Notes: generated by a model not told the origin, from the sequence alone. A stretch of 64,000 nt of DNA from an uncultured Blautia sp. (GCF_937880195.1 NZ_CALFLA010000041.1:1-64000), one strand, 5' to 3'. Positions 49,658 to 59,221 are shown, counted from the stretch's first letter. Translations and numbers: made by a program.

Positions 49658-50016
49658 TTCAGATCATTCCTTTCTTCAAGATAGGCAATGCCGGCAACCC
49701 CAAGGTCTCCGGCATTATCAACAGCAAGAACTAAATATGCTTTTTCCTCGTATGCAAGAATATCTGACTTTTTGAGATCGCATCTTCCAGATACCACGAG
49801 GGTATGCGTTAGGGAATGCAGTTTCTGGTCCCATAGGTGTTTTGTTAGCTCCCTCTCATTCGAAGTCGCCTGTGCAAGAATTCCATCCACTATAGTTCCC
49901 ATATCCTCATATGAGTTCTTTGCATATCCATCTACATTGTCCACATGCATCTTCAATACCCGGAAGCTCTTCCAGAGATTTCCCGGACGAAGGTACATTG
50001 CGTTTCCGAACATCAT
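49654..50016 (-). CDS. Head closure-type protein
   Basis: 120 residues: MMFGNAMYLRPGNLWKSFRVLKMHVDNVDGYAKNSYEDMGTIVDGILAQATSNERE followed by strands (HTLVVSGRCDLKKSDILAYEEKAYLVLAVDNAGD). The pattern fits phage head-closure (Bacillus YqbH-like) proteins by position and strand layout. Neighbour overlaps are 4 bases on both sides, so it is part of the coupled connector block. Confidence 0.65.
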   Translation of the reverse strand: MMFGNAMYLRPGNLWKSFRVLKMHVDNVDGYAKNSYEDMGTIVDGILAQATSNERELTKHLWDQKLHSLTHTLVVSGRCDLKKSDILAYEEKAYLVLAVDNAGDLGVAGIAYLEERNDLK

Positions 50017-50456
50017 ATGTCTTCCCCCTCTGTTTCCTCATGCGACATCATTCCGGCATAAAAATAAGGCGGTGTTATCCGCCCTGTTTCTGGATTTTCT
50101 GCCAACGGAAGAATTGCTTCGGCCGAAGCTGCACTGGCTTTCAAGTCTTTTTTCAGATCCTCATACATCTCTTTCCATAGTTTGGCCCGTTCCCCCATGG
50201 ATAAGGAGAGTGGGCCAACCTTTGTATCGGGTTCAAATGCAAACTTCCGCATAATGCTTTCAAGGCAACGAAGTTTTGCTTTTTTCCATTGTCTCGCCGT
50301 CGGAACCTTTTCCGGAATCACCGCATTGTATTCCTCATCGCAGAGCGCACAAGTCTTTTCTTTTCCCTCGACCATTACATCTCCGAGTTCAAAACGCATA
50401 CGGTCTTTTCCGTATTCAGCAATATTCCCCGGTTCGTACTGATATGTTCCAGGCAT
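50013..50456 (-). CDS. Head-tail connector-type protein
   Basis: 147 residues. Contains RFELGDVMVEGKEKTCALCDEEYNAVI and a helical middle (ARQWKKAKLRCLESIMRKFAFEPDTKVGPLSLSMGERAKLWKEMYEDLKKDLK), the small helical form of YqbG-like connector proteins. The CALC pair could bind metal, but a second pair is not seen. It is coupled by overlaps to its neighbours. Confidence 0.65.
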   Translation of the reverse strand: MPGTYQYEPGNIAEYGKDRMRFELGDVMVEGKEKTCALCDEEYNAVIPEKVPTARQWKKAKLRCLESIMRKFAFEPDTKVGPLSLSMGERAKLWKEMYEDLKKDLKASAASAEAILPLAENPETGRITPPYFYAGMMSHEETEGEDI

Positions 50457-50890
50457 CAGGCATCACCTGCGCTTTTCTCCAGTTCCCCAAGGCTCTTCGC
50501 CTTAGTTTCAGCTTCTTTCTTTACAGCAGTTCTCGAATCTACTGCATTCAGAAAGATAAGCACTGTATTATCCTCTACAGTGTCTCTAATATGAGCTACA
50601 GCATCCTTCTGGTTCATCTGCATAGTTTTTACTGCTTCCTGAAGCTGAGGCTCTGTAACGTCCAAATCGAAGCCCTTATCTCCTTTTACGATTTCGATTT
50701 TGAAGAATACTTCTCCGACTGATGCCACGCATTCCTCAAGTGTTTCAACCGGAATACCGTCACGAATCACAGTCAGCACTCCCATTTTTTCAAGAGCTAC
50801 CGGATCAGTGACTGCTTCGGCCGGGATTTCCTCTCCGATGAAGTATCGTTTTCCGCTCAGAGTGCATGGTTTATTTGCAACAAGCTTCAT
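50456..50890 (-). CDS. Phage structural-region protein, unknown
   Basis: 144 residues. The N-terminal 45 residues (MKLVANKPCTLSGKRYFIGEEIPAEAV-DPVALEKMGVL) resemble a short strand-rich domain common after capsid genes. A helical acidic C-terminus follows. It lies 11 bases after the capsid gene. The role is unknown. Confidence 0.65.
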   Translation of the reverse strand: MKLVANKPCTLSGKRYFIGEEIPAEAVTDPVALEKMGVLTVIRDGIPVETLEECVASVGEVFFKIEIVKGDKGFDLDVTEPQLQEAVKTMQMNQKDAVAHIRDTVEDNTVLIFLNAVDSRTAVKKEAETKAKSLGELEKSAGDA

Positions 50891-50901
50891 ATGGCACCTC
50901 C

Positions 50902-51930
50902 TTAGACTGCAGATTTGTAGAATCTCGCCAGATCATCGGATGTCTTATGCATATCTGTTGCCATAAGTCCTTCCACGTATTCTGTATGTGTTCCATTCTC
51001 GCCAAGATAGTTCAGAATCGGAAGCATCTGTCCATTTCCAAGCATATCCCATGTAAAGATGTAGCCGGCAGACGGTTCATCAATGCTCGGTGCGTTTGTA
51101 GCATAGGCAAGAAGGAATGCATCCGGATCTCCGATGTACTGCATATTTTCATCTTCTCCCATGCCGGCATTGTTCATGATGGATTTAAGCACCACGATCT
51201 TTTCTACTCCGAAGAGCTGTGCCAGAACGTTTTCTGTTACAGACGCTGGGTTTGCAGTGCTTCCACCATATTTAACCCTTTCAAGGATTGCCGGATGCAC
51301 CTTCAGGGCATTAAATACATTGATACCAAGACCAAGGCGGTTCGGCATACGTCCCGTCTGCTGATTCATGCTTGTCTTCTCGCTATCAATAAATGCAATC
51401 GGATCAGAGTTTGCATTGCTGAATTTAATAAACTCATTGGTTGAAGGGCTTGTAGTGTCAACTCCGGAAAGTTCATTCTTCCATGCACCGGCTTTGAAGT
51501 AGCTTTCCGCAAACAGACGATCCTGATGGATATTTGCCTGTTCTGCAATGGTTTTTACTCTCTGCTGTTTAGGCTGCATTGTGGTTGGTCCCTGTCTTCT
51601 ACTGAGATCGGTCTGGCGAATCTGATCAATTCCCATGATCATCTGGTCTACCTGGCATACATAAGGTTTCATGCTCTCGCCTACTACTGTAGGATCAACT
51701 TTTCCATAAGCAGGTTTTCTGTTCCAGTTATCTCTCAGAAGATCTTCCTTGCTGAACTCATAGTAGTTGTCAGAAGAAAGACTTACCGGACAGGTTGGGA
51801 AAAGAGCCTTTGCGAAGTAGTTAGCTGCATTCTGGTAATATGCCAGAGCCATGTTTGTAAGTGCTGTGTGAGGTCTGAATACGCCTTTTGCGATTTCAAA
51901 CTGGATTCCTGCTGCTGTGTTTCTCATCAA
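50902..51930 (-). CDS. Major capsid protein
   Basis: 342 residues. Features of the family are present: an N-terminal arm (FRPHTALTNMALAYYQNAANYFAKALFPTCPVSLSSDNYYEFSKEDLLRDN), the RQTDLSRRQGPTTMQPKQQRVKTIAEQA region, and GYIFTWDMLGNGQMLPILNYLGENGTHTEYVEG. Its position after decoration and scaffold genes supports the call. It forms the icosahedral shell. It has no separate delta domain, consistent with a separate scaffold. Confidence 0.88.
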   Translation of the reverse strand: MMRNTAAGIQFEIAKGVFRPHTALTNMALAYYQNAANYFAKALFPTCPVSLSSDNYYEFSKEDLLRDNWNRKPAYGKVDPTVVGESMKPYVCQVDQMIMGIDQIRQTDLSRRQGPTTMQPKQQRVKTIAEQANIHQDRLFAESYFKAGAWKNELSGVDTTSPSTNEFIKFSNANSDPIAFIDSEKTSMNQQTGRMPNRLGLGINVFNALKVHPAILERVKYGGSTANPASVTENVLAQLFGVEKIVVLKSIMNNAGMGEDENMQYIGDPDAFLLAYATNAPSIDEPSAGYIFTWDMLGNGQMLPILNYLGENGTHTEYVEGLMATDMHKTSDDLARFYKSAV

Positions 51931-51951
51931 TATTATCCTCCTTTATCAAGA

Positions 51952-52380
51952 TTATGCTTTTGCCTTCTGGTATTTAGAAAGCTGCAGTCTGCTGTAGCCT
52001 CCAGCAGATACATTGTTAAGAGCTACCCCGATCACGTAATCACCAGCTGCCGCAACTGCCGCTTTTCCTCCGGTGGTCGCAGTAACCTCCTGCCCTTTCT
52101 TGATCTCAGCGGAAGCAATGACGAATCCGATGTCCTTAATCAGGATATCAACGTCTTCACCCTTCTTAACATTTCCAGCTTCTACACCGGAAATGTCATT
52201 ATATCCACCTTCGATAATAGAAACGCCAAGCAGAGGTGCTGTGCCATCGGCAGCGACAACCACATTACCATCAGTATCGTATTTCAGAATAAGGTTACGG
52301 ATGTCAGCAACATCTGCTCCTGCCTTTTCGGAAATAGTTGATGACTGGTTGATCTGTGTTCCATTAAAATTTTTACCCAT
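51952..52380 (-). CDS. Capsid decoration/head fibre protein (DUF2190-like)
   Basis: 142 residues from the ATG at 52380 (AGGAGG 9 nt before). The strand-rich sequence (ADIRNLILKYDTDGNVVVAADGTAPLLGVSIIEGGY...VKKGEDVDILIKDIGFVIASAEIKKGQEVTA) has the periodic pattern of capsid decoration proteins. It is directly upstream of the capsid gene. Confidence 0.8.
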   Translation of the reverse strand: MGKNFNGTQINQSSTISEKAGADVADIRNLILKYDTDGNVVVAADGTAPLLGVSIIEGGYNDISGVEAGNVKKGEDVDILIKDIGFVIASAEIKKGQEVTATTGGKAAVAAAGDYVIGVALNNVSAGGYSRLQLSKYQKAKA

Positions 52381-52397
52381 TATCATTCGCCTCCTTC

Positions 52398-53576
52398 TTA
52401 GTATCCGGCTTCGTTTTCATACTCAGCTACAAGCTCCGGATGTGCTTCCCAGGCTTTTGCCAGCGCCATGTTATATGGCATGGAAGGATCTTTTTCAAGC
52501 AATCCCTTTGCAATCGTATCGATTTTTCCTTCTGCTGCAGACTTCTTGACTGCTGAAGTTCCGCCAGAGAATGATTTTCCGATTTCTCCAAATACGCCAG
52601 AGTTGTTGACCATCGCCACATTTCTGTCGAGAATGCCAATCATATCATTGTAGGCAGTTCCACCTGCACTTTTCAGTGTTTTCAAGGACTTAGCCAGTTC
52701 TTCTGGCTTCTCTCCAAGAACTTCGTACTTCTTAGCAACTGCATAAAGTTCTCTGTCTTCCGCTTCCTCCGCTCTTTTCTCGAGAGCTTCCAGTTTTTCT
52801 CTTACAAGAGGATGCAGTCCTTTGTAAATATCATCGTCTGTATTCTGTTCTGGCGGTGTAAGAGATTTCTTTGTATCTGTTTTCTTTTCAGCTCCATCAT
52901 CATCGAGAACGTCTGGGTTTTCCTCTTTTTCGCTTTTCTGCGGTGCTTTCTTCTCGATAGACGGGTCCTCGTTTGTCTCTACGGCAAACTTTTTGATAAG
53001 TTCATCATATGTCGCTCTTTCCTCAGCAGACATTTTTGACTTGTCGATTTTAATCATGTCTTCCAATTCTCCTTTCGTTTCTACGGATTTCTGAATGATT
53101 TCCTCCAGATTGCTATGCGCTTTCATCACCATAGGAAGATCTGTTTCGTCAGGTGCATCCAGATTCTTTTTGATTTTTGCAGATGTTCCCCCAGCCCATC
53201 CGGGAATGTATTCCTTCATAGCTGTAGCGAACTGTTCAATGCTTGTATCCATTGCACTCTGCTTCCCGCTGCTGTCCAGTTCTGGGTCGCACAGGATTGA
53301 ATTAAGTGAATTCTGCAGGGCGTAACATACAGACCAGATTTCATCCCGGATTGCATCCATGCTCACAGCGTTGATCTGTTCATCAAATGTCGTGGCTGAT
53401 TTCTGCACTTCTCCGCTGATCCAGTTCAGGAATCGTTTAAATAGTCCGATTTCCGGATCTGATGTTTCCTCTGCTTTATTCTTGCCTTTCAGCAGTTTGA
53501 TATCAGATCTCTGATTTGCGCCTTCATCAACGAAATCTACTTTACCCACTTCCAGGCCTTTCAGTTTTGTTGCCAC
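52398..53576 (-). CDS. Scaffold-type capsid assembly protein
   Basis: 392 residues from the GTG at 53576, which has AAAGGAGG 7 nt upstream. The N-terminus ATKLKGLEVGKVDFVDEGANQRSDIKLLK is the phage prohead/XkdF-type lead. The rest is acidic, helical and coiled-coil-like (LREKLEALEKRAEEAEDRELYAVAKKYEVLGE), as in scaffolding proteins. It would shape the prohead and be removed by the protease encoded nearby. Confidence 0.78.
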   Translation of the reverse strand: MATKLKGLEVGKVDFVDEGANQRSDIKLLKGKNKAEETSDPEIGLFKRFLNWISGEVQKSATTFDEQINAVSMDAIRDEIWSVCYALQNSLNSILCDPELDSSGKQSAMDTSIEQFATAMKEYIPGWAGGTSAKIKKNLDAPDETDLPMVMKAHSNLEEIIQKSVETKGELEDMIKIDKSKMSAEERATYDELIKKFAVETNEDPSIEKKAPQKSEKEENPDVLDDDGAEKKTDTKKSLTPPEQNTDDDIYKGLHPLVREKLEALEKRAEEAEDRELYAVAKKYEVLGEKPEELAKSLKTLKSAGGTAYNDMIGILDRNVAMVNNSGVFGEIGKSFSGGTSAVKKSAAEGKIDTIAKGLLEKDPSMPYNMALAKAWEAHPELVAEYENEAGY

Positions 53577-53605
53577 AATGCTTCCTCCTTTCACTTTTAT
53601 TTATC

Positions 53606-53627
53606 AAAAAAGCGCCCTTTTGGGCGC
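53606..53627 (-). terminator. Terminator-like hairpin before the scaffold gene
   Basis: GCGCCC/GGGCGC (loop TTTT) is followed on the minus strand by TTTTTT. It separates portal-protease genes from the scaffold-capsid genes, suggesting a second promoter or regulated readthrough. Confidence 0.8.
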
Positions 53628-53640
53628 CTATTGATCACAT

Positions 53641-54132
53641 TTATTTAATTCCATGCCACGCTGTCTGAAGCAGAAATCCTAAAAGATACCAGATCTTATC
53701 CTTTATCTTCTTCATGCAGATTTCTTCTCCGAGCTTCTGGTCATAATTCCGAGCATCTACACATGCAGATGTTTCAATGATCTCAAAACCATTTCGAAGC
53801 ACGCAACGAACCATTGTTGTCTTATAGCCTACGGTACTGGTTTCAATATAGCTGATAAAATCATTCACCATGTGCTCTCCTATTGATACGCCAGATATCA
53901 GTTTCGGATTCTCCTGAACCTGCATATAAGACTGCTCGAACGCATCTTTCGGAGACCAACTGATGTATCCATCCGGATATTTAACTACATATCCCGGATT
54001 GCCATCATCTGAACCTCCAAATCTTTCTCTTGCTTCTTCAATGGTATCGCAGGCACCTGTTTTTAATGCCTGTGCTTCCGCAAGAGTTGCTTTTTCTGCC
54101 TCAATAAGCTTTGTTCCAATATACTTATTCAT
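53641..54132 (-). CDS. Phage protein with DUF2829-like N-terminus and Gp49-like C-terminus
   Basis: 163 residues. The N-terminus YIGTKLIEAEKATLAEA...GNPGYVVKYPDGYISWSPKDAFEQSY matches the DUF2829 motif. The C-terminal half (SYIETSTVGYKTTMVRCVLRNGFEIIETSACVDARNYDQKLGEEICMKKIKDKIWYLLGFLLQ) matches the N4 gp49/Sf6 gp66 family. The two are fused here. It overlaps the protease gene by 8 bases. Function unknown. Confidence 0.78.
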   Translation of the reverse strand: MNKYIGTKLIEAEKATLAEAQALKTGACDTIEEARERFGGSDDGNPGYVVKYPDGYISWSPKDAFEQSYMQVQENPKLISGVSIGEHMVNDFISYIETSTVGYKTTMVRCVLRNGFEIIETSACVDARNYDQKLGEEICMKKIKDKIWYLLGFLLQTAWHGIK

Positions 54133-54586
54133 TGTTTACTTCTACCCTTTCTGCTTTCCCTTCAATGGAGAACATACTGTAAGTTCCATCTTTTACCTTC
54201 TCCCATACATCCGCATCTGTCACTTGAAAGCCTATCCACCATCCAACAGGGAGCGTGCCTTCCGGGATTCCCATTGCTGCCATCTTCTCTTCCGTAAATA
54301 CAACACTCTCGATCAGATAAGCAACCCCACCTCTTTCGTGCATCTCTCCACCTTCCCGGTAGAGATCAACGAACTTGTAAGCGGCGCTTTCAAGTTCATC
54401 AGGCTCTATGATGTCACCCTGCCAGTCTTCCAGAGTTTCTCCATTCTCAGCAATAGCAACACTGGCCCAGCCGAATGCCTGCATTTTTTCATTATTTGTC
54501 TTCTTTACCTGGAACTTTCTTTTTGTTACCTCCGGCTTGTTGTCCGGTTCGTCCCTTATTTTCATTATTTCATTGAATGTTTTCAT
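54125..54586 (-). CDS. XkdF-like prohead protease
   Basis: 153 residues. It contains the XkdF domain: KMQAFGWASVAIAENGETLEDWQGDIIEPDELESAAYKFV...GEMHERGGVAYLIESVVFTEEKMAAMGIPEGTLPVGWWIGFQV. Family members are putative prohead proteases, and the His in MHERGG lies where an active-site residue is expected. GAGGGTGAAAA precedes the ATG. It overlaps the MuF gene. Confidence 0.82.
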   Translation of the reverse strand: MKTFNEIMKIRDEPDNKPEVTKRKFQVKKTNNEKMQAFGWASVAIAENGETLEDWQGDIIEPDELESAAYKFVDLYREGGEMHERGGVAYLIESVVFTEEKMAAMGIPEGTLPVGWWIGFQVTDADVWEKVKDGTYSMFSIEGKAERVEVNNE

Positions 54587-55517
54587 TTTTCACCCTCACA
54601 TACTTCACCGCACATTTGCAGCGCGGGTGTAATGGTGGAATAGACGTTGTAATCTCTCTCCTTCCGGATACCGTTTTAAATTCATCATCCATTCCTATCT
54701 TAGTGCCTTCAAGAGCTGCACATGATGCGCACACATGGCCGTCCAAAGCTGTTGACCACTCTTTTTCCATCTCCGGAAGGTTCCCTGCAGTTACCGCTTC
54801 CCTCACAAAAGCATCTGCGCCATGGTTATAGGCTTGTGCTATTTCCGATCTGGCTATAGTCTCTGCCCTATACCGCTGCTGTCTTTCTGCATATTTTGAA
54901 GCAGCCTCCCTCGCTTTCCGCTCAATTGACTCAGGTTTCATTCTCGGATGATCCGTTGTCAGCCTTTCCTTGATGGAGTTGTAATATTTGAGATTCGCCG
55001 CAGCCTGTCTCTCTGTCAGTCCTATTGTTGGCCGGATATATCTTGCCGTTTCAGCACTGCTCATATTAAGAGATTCAGCTTCAGCGATCAGATACCGAAT
55101 TGCGCTCACCTGCTCATTACAACAATTTGTTATCAAATCTCCCGTATGATCAACAATCCAGCTTCGAACCCAGCTCTCAGAGCTTATTACATCTTCTGCT
55201 CCACAAAAGAGAGAATTGTTTTTCCACCCTTCAAGAAACGCCTGTTCCCATACAGGTGTCATTTTTTCTGACAGCATCTTCGAATAATCCTGGAACCATA
55301 TATCAAAAAGGCTTTCCGGATCTGTTTCTCCTATTACGAGTTCTCGCAGTTCTCTGTACAGCATGACTGCTGCCTGATCCTGCCAGAATCGAACAAGCCA
55401 TCTTACTGGTTCATCAATATTTCCCTCGAGATAGGCGTCAAGTGCATCCAGTACTCTCTGTGATTCTTCGCTTTTTTTAACAGCCCTTGATCGTGGCCGT
55501 ATTTTTCGCATCATCAA
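54570..55517 (-). CDS. MuF-like head morphogenesis protein
   Basis: 315 residues. The C-terminal half carries the MuF signature: AETIARSEIAQAYNHGADAF...WSTALDGHVCASCAALEGTKIG...SIPPLHPRCKCAVKYV, with paired Cys and His/Cys likely to bind metal. It is a minor head protein ejected with the DNA or needed for head assembly, next to the portal gene. No C-terminal toxin domain is attached. Confidence 0.9.
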   Translation of the reverse strand: MMMRKIRPRSRAVKKSEESQRVLDALDAYLEGNIDEPVRWLVRFWQDQAAVMLYRELRELVIGETDPESLFDIWFQDYSKMLSEKMTPVWEQAFLEGWKNNSLFCGAEDVISSESWVRSWIVDHTGDLITNCCNEQVSAIRYLIAEAESLNMSSAETARYIRPTIGLTERQAAANLKYYNSIKERLTTDHPRMKPESIERKAREAASKYAERQQRYRAETIARSEIAQAYNHGADAFVREAVTAGNLPEMEKEWSTALDGHVCASCAALEGTKIGMDDEFKTVSGRREITTSIPPLHPRCKCAVKYVRVKNENIQ

Positions 55518-55518
55518 A

Positions 55519-56904
55519 TCACCTGCCTAACCTTTTCTTGGCTTCCTCAGCATCTTGATTCTCTTCTGGATCCACCTCTGGTCCATCAGGTTCGTTTGCT
55601 GTCTTCTCTGGTGCTCTGCGCTGTGCTTCTCGCCGTTCATCTTTCTCTCTGGAATCTGGAACTTCCGTTCTTTCCGGCAGGTTTGCTGCCTCCCTGACAT
55701 AATCTTCCAGTTCTTCATCAGGTATCAAGATTCCCGTGCCGACCATATCCTTCAGGAATGTTGACAGTTTCGTGATATCCCGTTTGTCCACATCTCCATG
55801 GGCGAGTGTAGGATAGTCCTCAATCCCATCGAAATGGGAACCATTGATGTCTATCAACGAAGGAATGCCCTGGTTATTGAACGTCTCGCAAATAACATCT
55901 AAAAAAGCTCCGAGCGCAACAGAAAACAATTCTGTCTTGTCCGAGCTTAGTGCGAAGCTTCCAGTCTTTTCATGCCCAAGCATAATAAAATCTGCAAGGA
56001 CTGTCTGGGCGATCTTCGTATCGTATCTGTTTATGATTGCATTGGTGTCAAATTGTCTTGTACCTCCGGTGCTCAGAAGTTCCGCTTCGTATCCATACGG
56101 AAGAACAAGCCCTTCGGATTCATTTCTGCGAAGGTTCTTTACCATGGTAATAAGTGCTGCATTAATTTTAACCATGTCAGGATCTTGACTATCCCATATT
56201 TCTAACCTTTCAGGAGCATGAATAACTGGCAGACCTGCAAGATCTCGCTCAATTCCGATAGCTTCAATTTCCTGGATTCTCCGTTTAAAATACCAGGAGC
56301 GATATGCGTTTCTTAAAATACTCCGGCCTTCCGGATTGTCTTTTACGCTCTCCGTTCGGAATAGCATTGCTTTACTCATCGGTATAGTAAACAGTCCATA
56401 ATCCGGAGGCGGTTGCTGTGTCATTCCAATCAGATTGTCACTATCATCATATTCCCAGCGATACAAGGTATCCTGTGCTCTCGGAGGAAGTTTCTGCCAA
56501 CCTATCAGTCCATCAGAGTATTTGCTTGACGATCTTCGGTTCTTTGTTTTACCCATTCGGCGCTTATATACAATCTCATGGAAGCTCCAACCGTAAGGCA
56601 GGAATGACAGGATTTCCGAAATGGTGTCTGTCCATGTGGCCTGCATGTCGTCCATACAGCTTTCAACAAACTCTGCAGCTTCCTTATCCTTGGCATCATT
56701 GCCTCCCGGTTCCACATGCCACTCGACCTGCCGGATCATCATCTTGATTGCGAAAAGAATAGCTCCAACGGTATCGTCATTCTTTTCCATTTCCTGAAAC
56801 ACCTTTATCCCACGCATTCCGGACAGTTCCGGAAGAAATTCCTCGTAAAACTGTCCTTCCCAGCGTTTCTGTCCAATCCGTCCATACTCTTTCATCTTCA
56901 TCAC
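55519..56904 (-). CDS. Phage portal protein (DUF935/Mu gp29-like)
   Basis: 461 residues. It matches the DUF935 portal family: GAILFAIKMMIRQVEWHVEPGG, LSFLPYGWSFHEIVYKRR, FRTESVKDNPEGRSILRNAYRSWYFKRRIQEIEAIGIERDLAGLPVI, and GGTRQFDTNAIINRYDTKIAQTVLADFIMLG. The portal ring passes DNA in and out of the head. It follows the terminase and precedes MuF, the Mu-like order. Confidence 0.9.
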   Translation of the reverse strand: MMKMKEYGRIGQKRWEGQFYEEFLPELSGMRGIKVFQEMEKNDDTVGAILFAIKMMIRQVEWHVEPGGNDAKDKEAAEFVESCMDDMQATWTDTISEILSFLPYGWSFHEIVYKRRMGKTKNRRSSSKYSDGLIGWQKLPPRAQDTLYRWEYDDSDNLIGMTQQPPPDYGLFTIPMSKAMLFRTESVKDNPEGRSILRNAYRSWYFKRRIQEIEAIGIERDLAGLPVIHAPERLEIWDSQDPDMVKINAALITMVKNLRRNESEGLVLPYGYEAELLSTGGTRQFDTNAIINRYDTKIAQTVLADFIMLGHEKTGSFALSSDKTELFSVALGAFLDVICETFNNQGIPSLIDINGSHFDGIEDYPTLAHGDVDKRDITKLSTFLKDMVGTGILIPDEELEDYVREAANLPERTEVPDSREKDERREAQRRAPEKTANEPDGPEVDPEENQDAEEAKKRLGR

Positions 56905-56921
56905 CCCTCTTTCCGGCTATA

Positions 56922-58388
56922 TCAGCCCCAGTAATTGTCTTTGGTCAGCTCCTGTAATTCTTTGACTCCAGGTGCTGTGCCTGTGTGTTTCTTGATCTTT
57001 CCGAGATACAATGCCAAAGAAAGAGCATCTGCTCGGTCGGGGGAATCCAGCCCCCTTTTCTTCATTTCTTTTTTTGATTCGATTTCAAGCTTTCCGTTAC
57101 TCGTCATTGTATATTTTCTGGAGGAAAGCTGGCCGACCGTCTGCTCATCGTCTTCAATTACAATTTGCTTGTTATCCAGAAGATCTCGCATGCTGGCCCA
57201 CATGGCGGTGGTCAGGTTATTGTACTTTTCAGCTGCATCTTTACCTGCTGCCGTATCGGTCTCAATCTTTTCTGCTGCATTTATCGGAATAATCTGCATC
57301 TTATACAGCTTCTGTTCTTTCCGAACTTCCTTCAGACGGTCAGTAACACCTCCACCAAGACCGGTGTCATCAATCTGTACATACACCTTGCCTTCATACT
57401 TTGAATACTCCCTGTATATCTTTTTGAATTCCTTTACGATGTCACCTACAGTGGCCATCAGGTTCTGTCCTCGCCTGTTTCGAACTATTTTGCAATGACC
57501 ATGATAATTACGATATATGATCGTTTCATCATCTCCGAAACGAGCCACATCTACCCCCAGTGATACAAACTGCATCCCAGCCGCATCATCAAGTTCTAGC
57601 AATTTACTGCTGCACTGCTCGATCAGGCTTAACGGAATAAATACATCATCTTCCTGATTCGGAAATTCTCCACGGACACGGACACGGACTACGTTTGAAT
57701 CCCATCCATACTTCCTTATGAGCGAATCAATATTTTCTTTGTTTGTTCTACTGCTGTCTGCAGATGATACAGTGTGGCATTTATACAGTGCCCTGTCTCT
57801 GGTATGCGAATCATAGAATGTTCCAGATGTTCGTGTTGGGTTTCCACACAGAAGAAGTTTATTATTTGATCCGGATAAGGTACCAAGGATAGCCTCCATG
57901 ATCGGATCCGCAACACCGGAAGCTTCATCAACGATAAAAAGCATATTATCTTCATGGAAGCCTTGCATATTCTCTGGCTTTGTAGCAGTCCTAGCAACAC
58001 CAAACCAACGCTTTTCATTGCCAACCATATAAACATAGGTCTTTGTCCATTTCAGAAGCATAGAGAGCAACTCAGACTTGCTCATCCACTTAGAAATCTC
58101 AGACCAGAGGACATCGTGCAACTGCTGTTTGGTTGGTGCTGTCGCAACGATTCTTGGATATGGGAAACAGGTTATGAACCAAAGAAATACTGCTGCCTCA
58201 AGACTAGTCTTTCCTACACCCTGTCCAGATTTAATACTGACCTTCGGGTTTGCCGCCAAATCTCTTGCAGCTTCTGCCTGCCATTCATCAGGTTCAAAGT
58301 TGAGCACCTCCCGGAAGAACATAACCGGATCATTTCGCCACAGCGGTATGCTTTCATCAAGGAATTCAGAGAACTGTATATCATCCAT
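56922..58388 (-). CDS. Terminase large subunit
   Basis: 488 residues. The ATPase Walker A is SIKSGQGVGKT (Gly/Lys at about 54-61) after the adenine motif DEWQAEAARDL. Walker B is LFIVDEAS. The nuclease domain includes SLGVDVARFGDDETII and a later DDTGLGGGVTDRLKEV. It packages DNA into proheads with the small subunit. Its ATG overlaps the small-subunit gene by 8 bases. Confidence 0.92.
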   Translation of the reverse strand: MDDIQFSEFLDESIPLWRNDPVMFFREVLNFEPDEWQAEAARDLAANPKVSIKSGQGVGKTSLEAAVFLWFITCFPYPRIVATAPTKQQLHDVLWSEISKWMSKSELLSMLLKWTKTYVYMVGNEKRWFGVARTATKPENMQGFHEDNMLFIVDEASGVADPIMEAILGTLSGSNNKLLLCGNPTRTSGTFYDSHTRDRALYKCHTVSSADSSRTNKENIDSLIRKYGWDSNVVRVRVRGEFPNQEDDVFIPLSLIEQCSSKLLELDDAAGMQFVSLGVDVARFGDDETIIYRNYHGHCKIVRNRRGQNLMATVGDIVKEFKKIYREYSKYEGKVYVQIDDTGLGGGVTDRLKEVRKEQKLYKMQIIPINAAEKIETDTAAGKDAAEKYNNLTTAMWASMRDLLDNKQIVIEDDEQTVGQLSSRKYTMTSNGKLEIESKKEMKKRGLDSPDRADALSLALYLGKIKKHTGTAPGVKELQELTKDNYWG

Positions 58389-59181
58389 CTTTGTTCTCTC
58401 CCTCCCTTGCTTTTACCACAGCTTCGGCCCATGCACGAACAACCTCATTGCCCTTGCTTTCTCCGGCTATCTTCTGCTTTTCAAGTCTCAGCTTCGCAAG
58501 TGCTTCAATAGCCTTTGTCTTCTTTGACTGTACAGTTGACAGCTCTTTTTCAAGTCTGGCAATCATATTGTCCTTGTTTTCCATTGTGGTTTGCATGTTA
58601 TACATATCTCCCGGCAGACGTTCTTCAGCAGAAATTTTCTTCTCTATGCGTTCTTCGTAGAGTTGCTTGTCCTCTTCTGTTTTGAATGTCCTTTTGCTTT
58701 CGCTTCGGTTGAATCCATACAGGGATACTTCACCTTTCATGTTCCGGTATTTATTGATTGCAATCATAATCCTTCTTTCCCTCACGGCAAAGAGCTGAAT
58801 CTGTTCGATCAGGAGCATTTCTTCATCCATCGGGATATCTTCGATCATATCTTTTTCAGACTCATCAAGGACATCCCAATATACAGAGGAATATGCTCCG
58901 TGTTTCTCTGCAATCTTATCTCCCGGTTTCAGTGGACCGCCCTTATTTCCAACTGCATTTCTGTTTCCAGGCTGTCCACCTTTATGGCGAGCGTTCGTTT
59001 TTTTCTTTTGCGAACGTTCGTTTTTCTTTCCTTTTGTCTTTCCGTCCCAATTCTGTGTTGATTTCCACCGCCGAACTGTGCTGGCCGGGACGTCCAACTT
59101 CTTGGCAATGTCAACAAGTTTCATCCCGTTCTTATACATTTCCTCAGCTTCAATGCTGTTGGGACTTCTTGCCCTTGCCAA
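58381..59181 (-). CDS. Terminase small subunit (YqaS-like)
   Basis: 266 residues. The start is a TTG at 59181 with GGGGAGGGG upstream. An N-terminal helix-turn-helix (RSPNSIEAEEMYKNGMKLVDIAKKLDVPASTVRRWKSTQNWD) is followed by a basic linker with KGGQPGNRNAVGNKGG, then a helical coiled-coil region. This is the usual layout of YqaS-type subunits that recognise the packaging site. It lies after a terminator that ends the upstream operon. Confidence 0.88.
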   Translation of the reverse strand: MARARSPNSIEAEEMYKNGMKLVDIAKKLDVPASTVRRWKSTQNWDGKTKGKKNERSQKKKTNARHKGGQPGNRNAVGNKGGPLKPGDKIAEKHGAYSSVYWDVLDESEKDMIEDIPMDEEMLLIEQIQLFAVRERRIMIAINKYRNMKGEVSLYGFNRSESKRTFKTEEDKQLYEERIEKKISAEERLPGDMYNMQTTMENKDNMIARLEKELSTVQSKKTKAIEALAKLRLEKQKIAGESKGNEVVRAWAEAVVKAREGENKDG

Positions 59182-59221
59182 TGGACACCCCTCCCCTCCA
59201 TCATCTTATTTCGGCATATGC

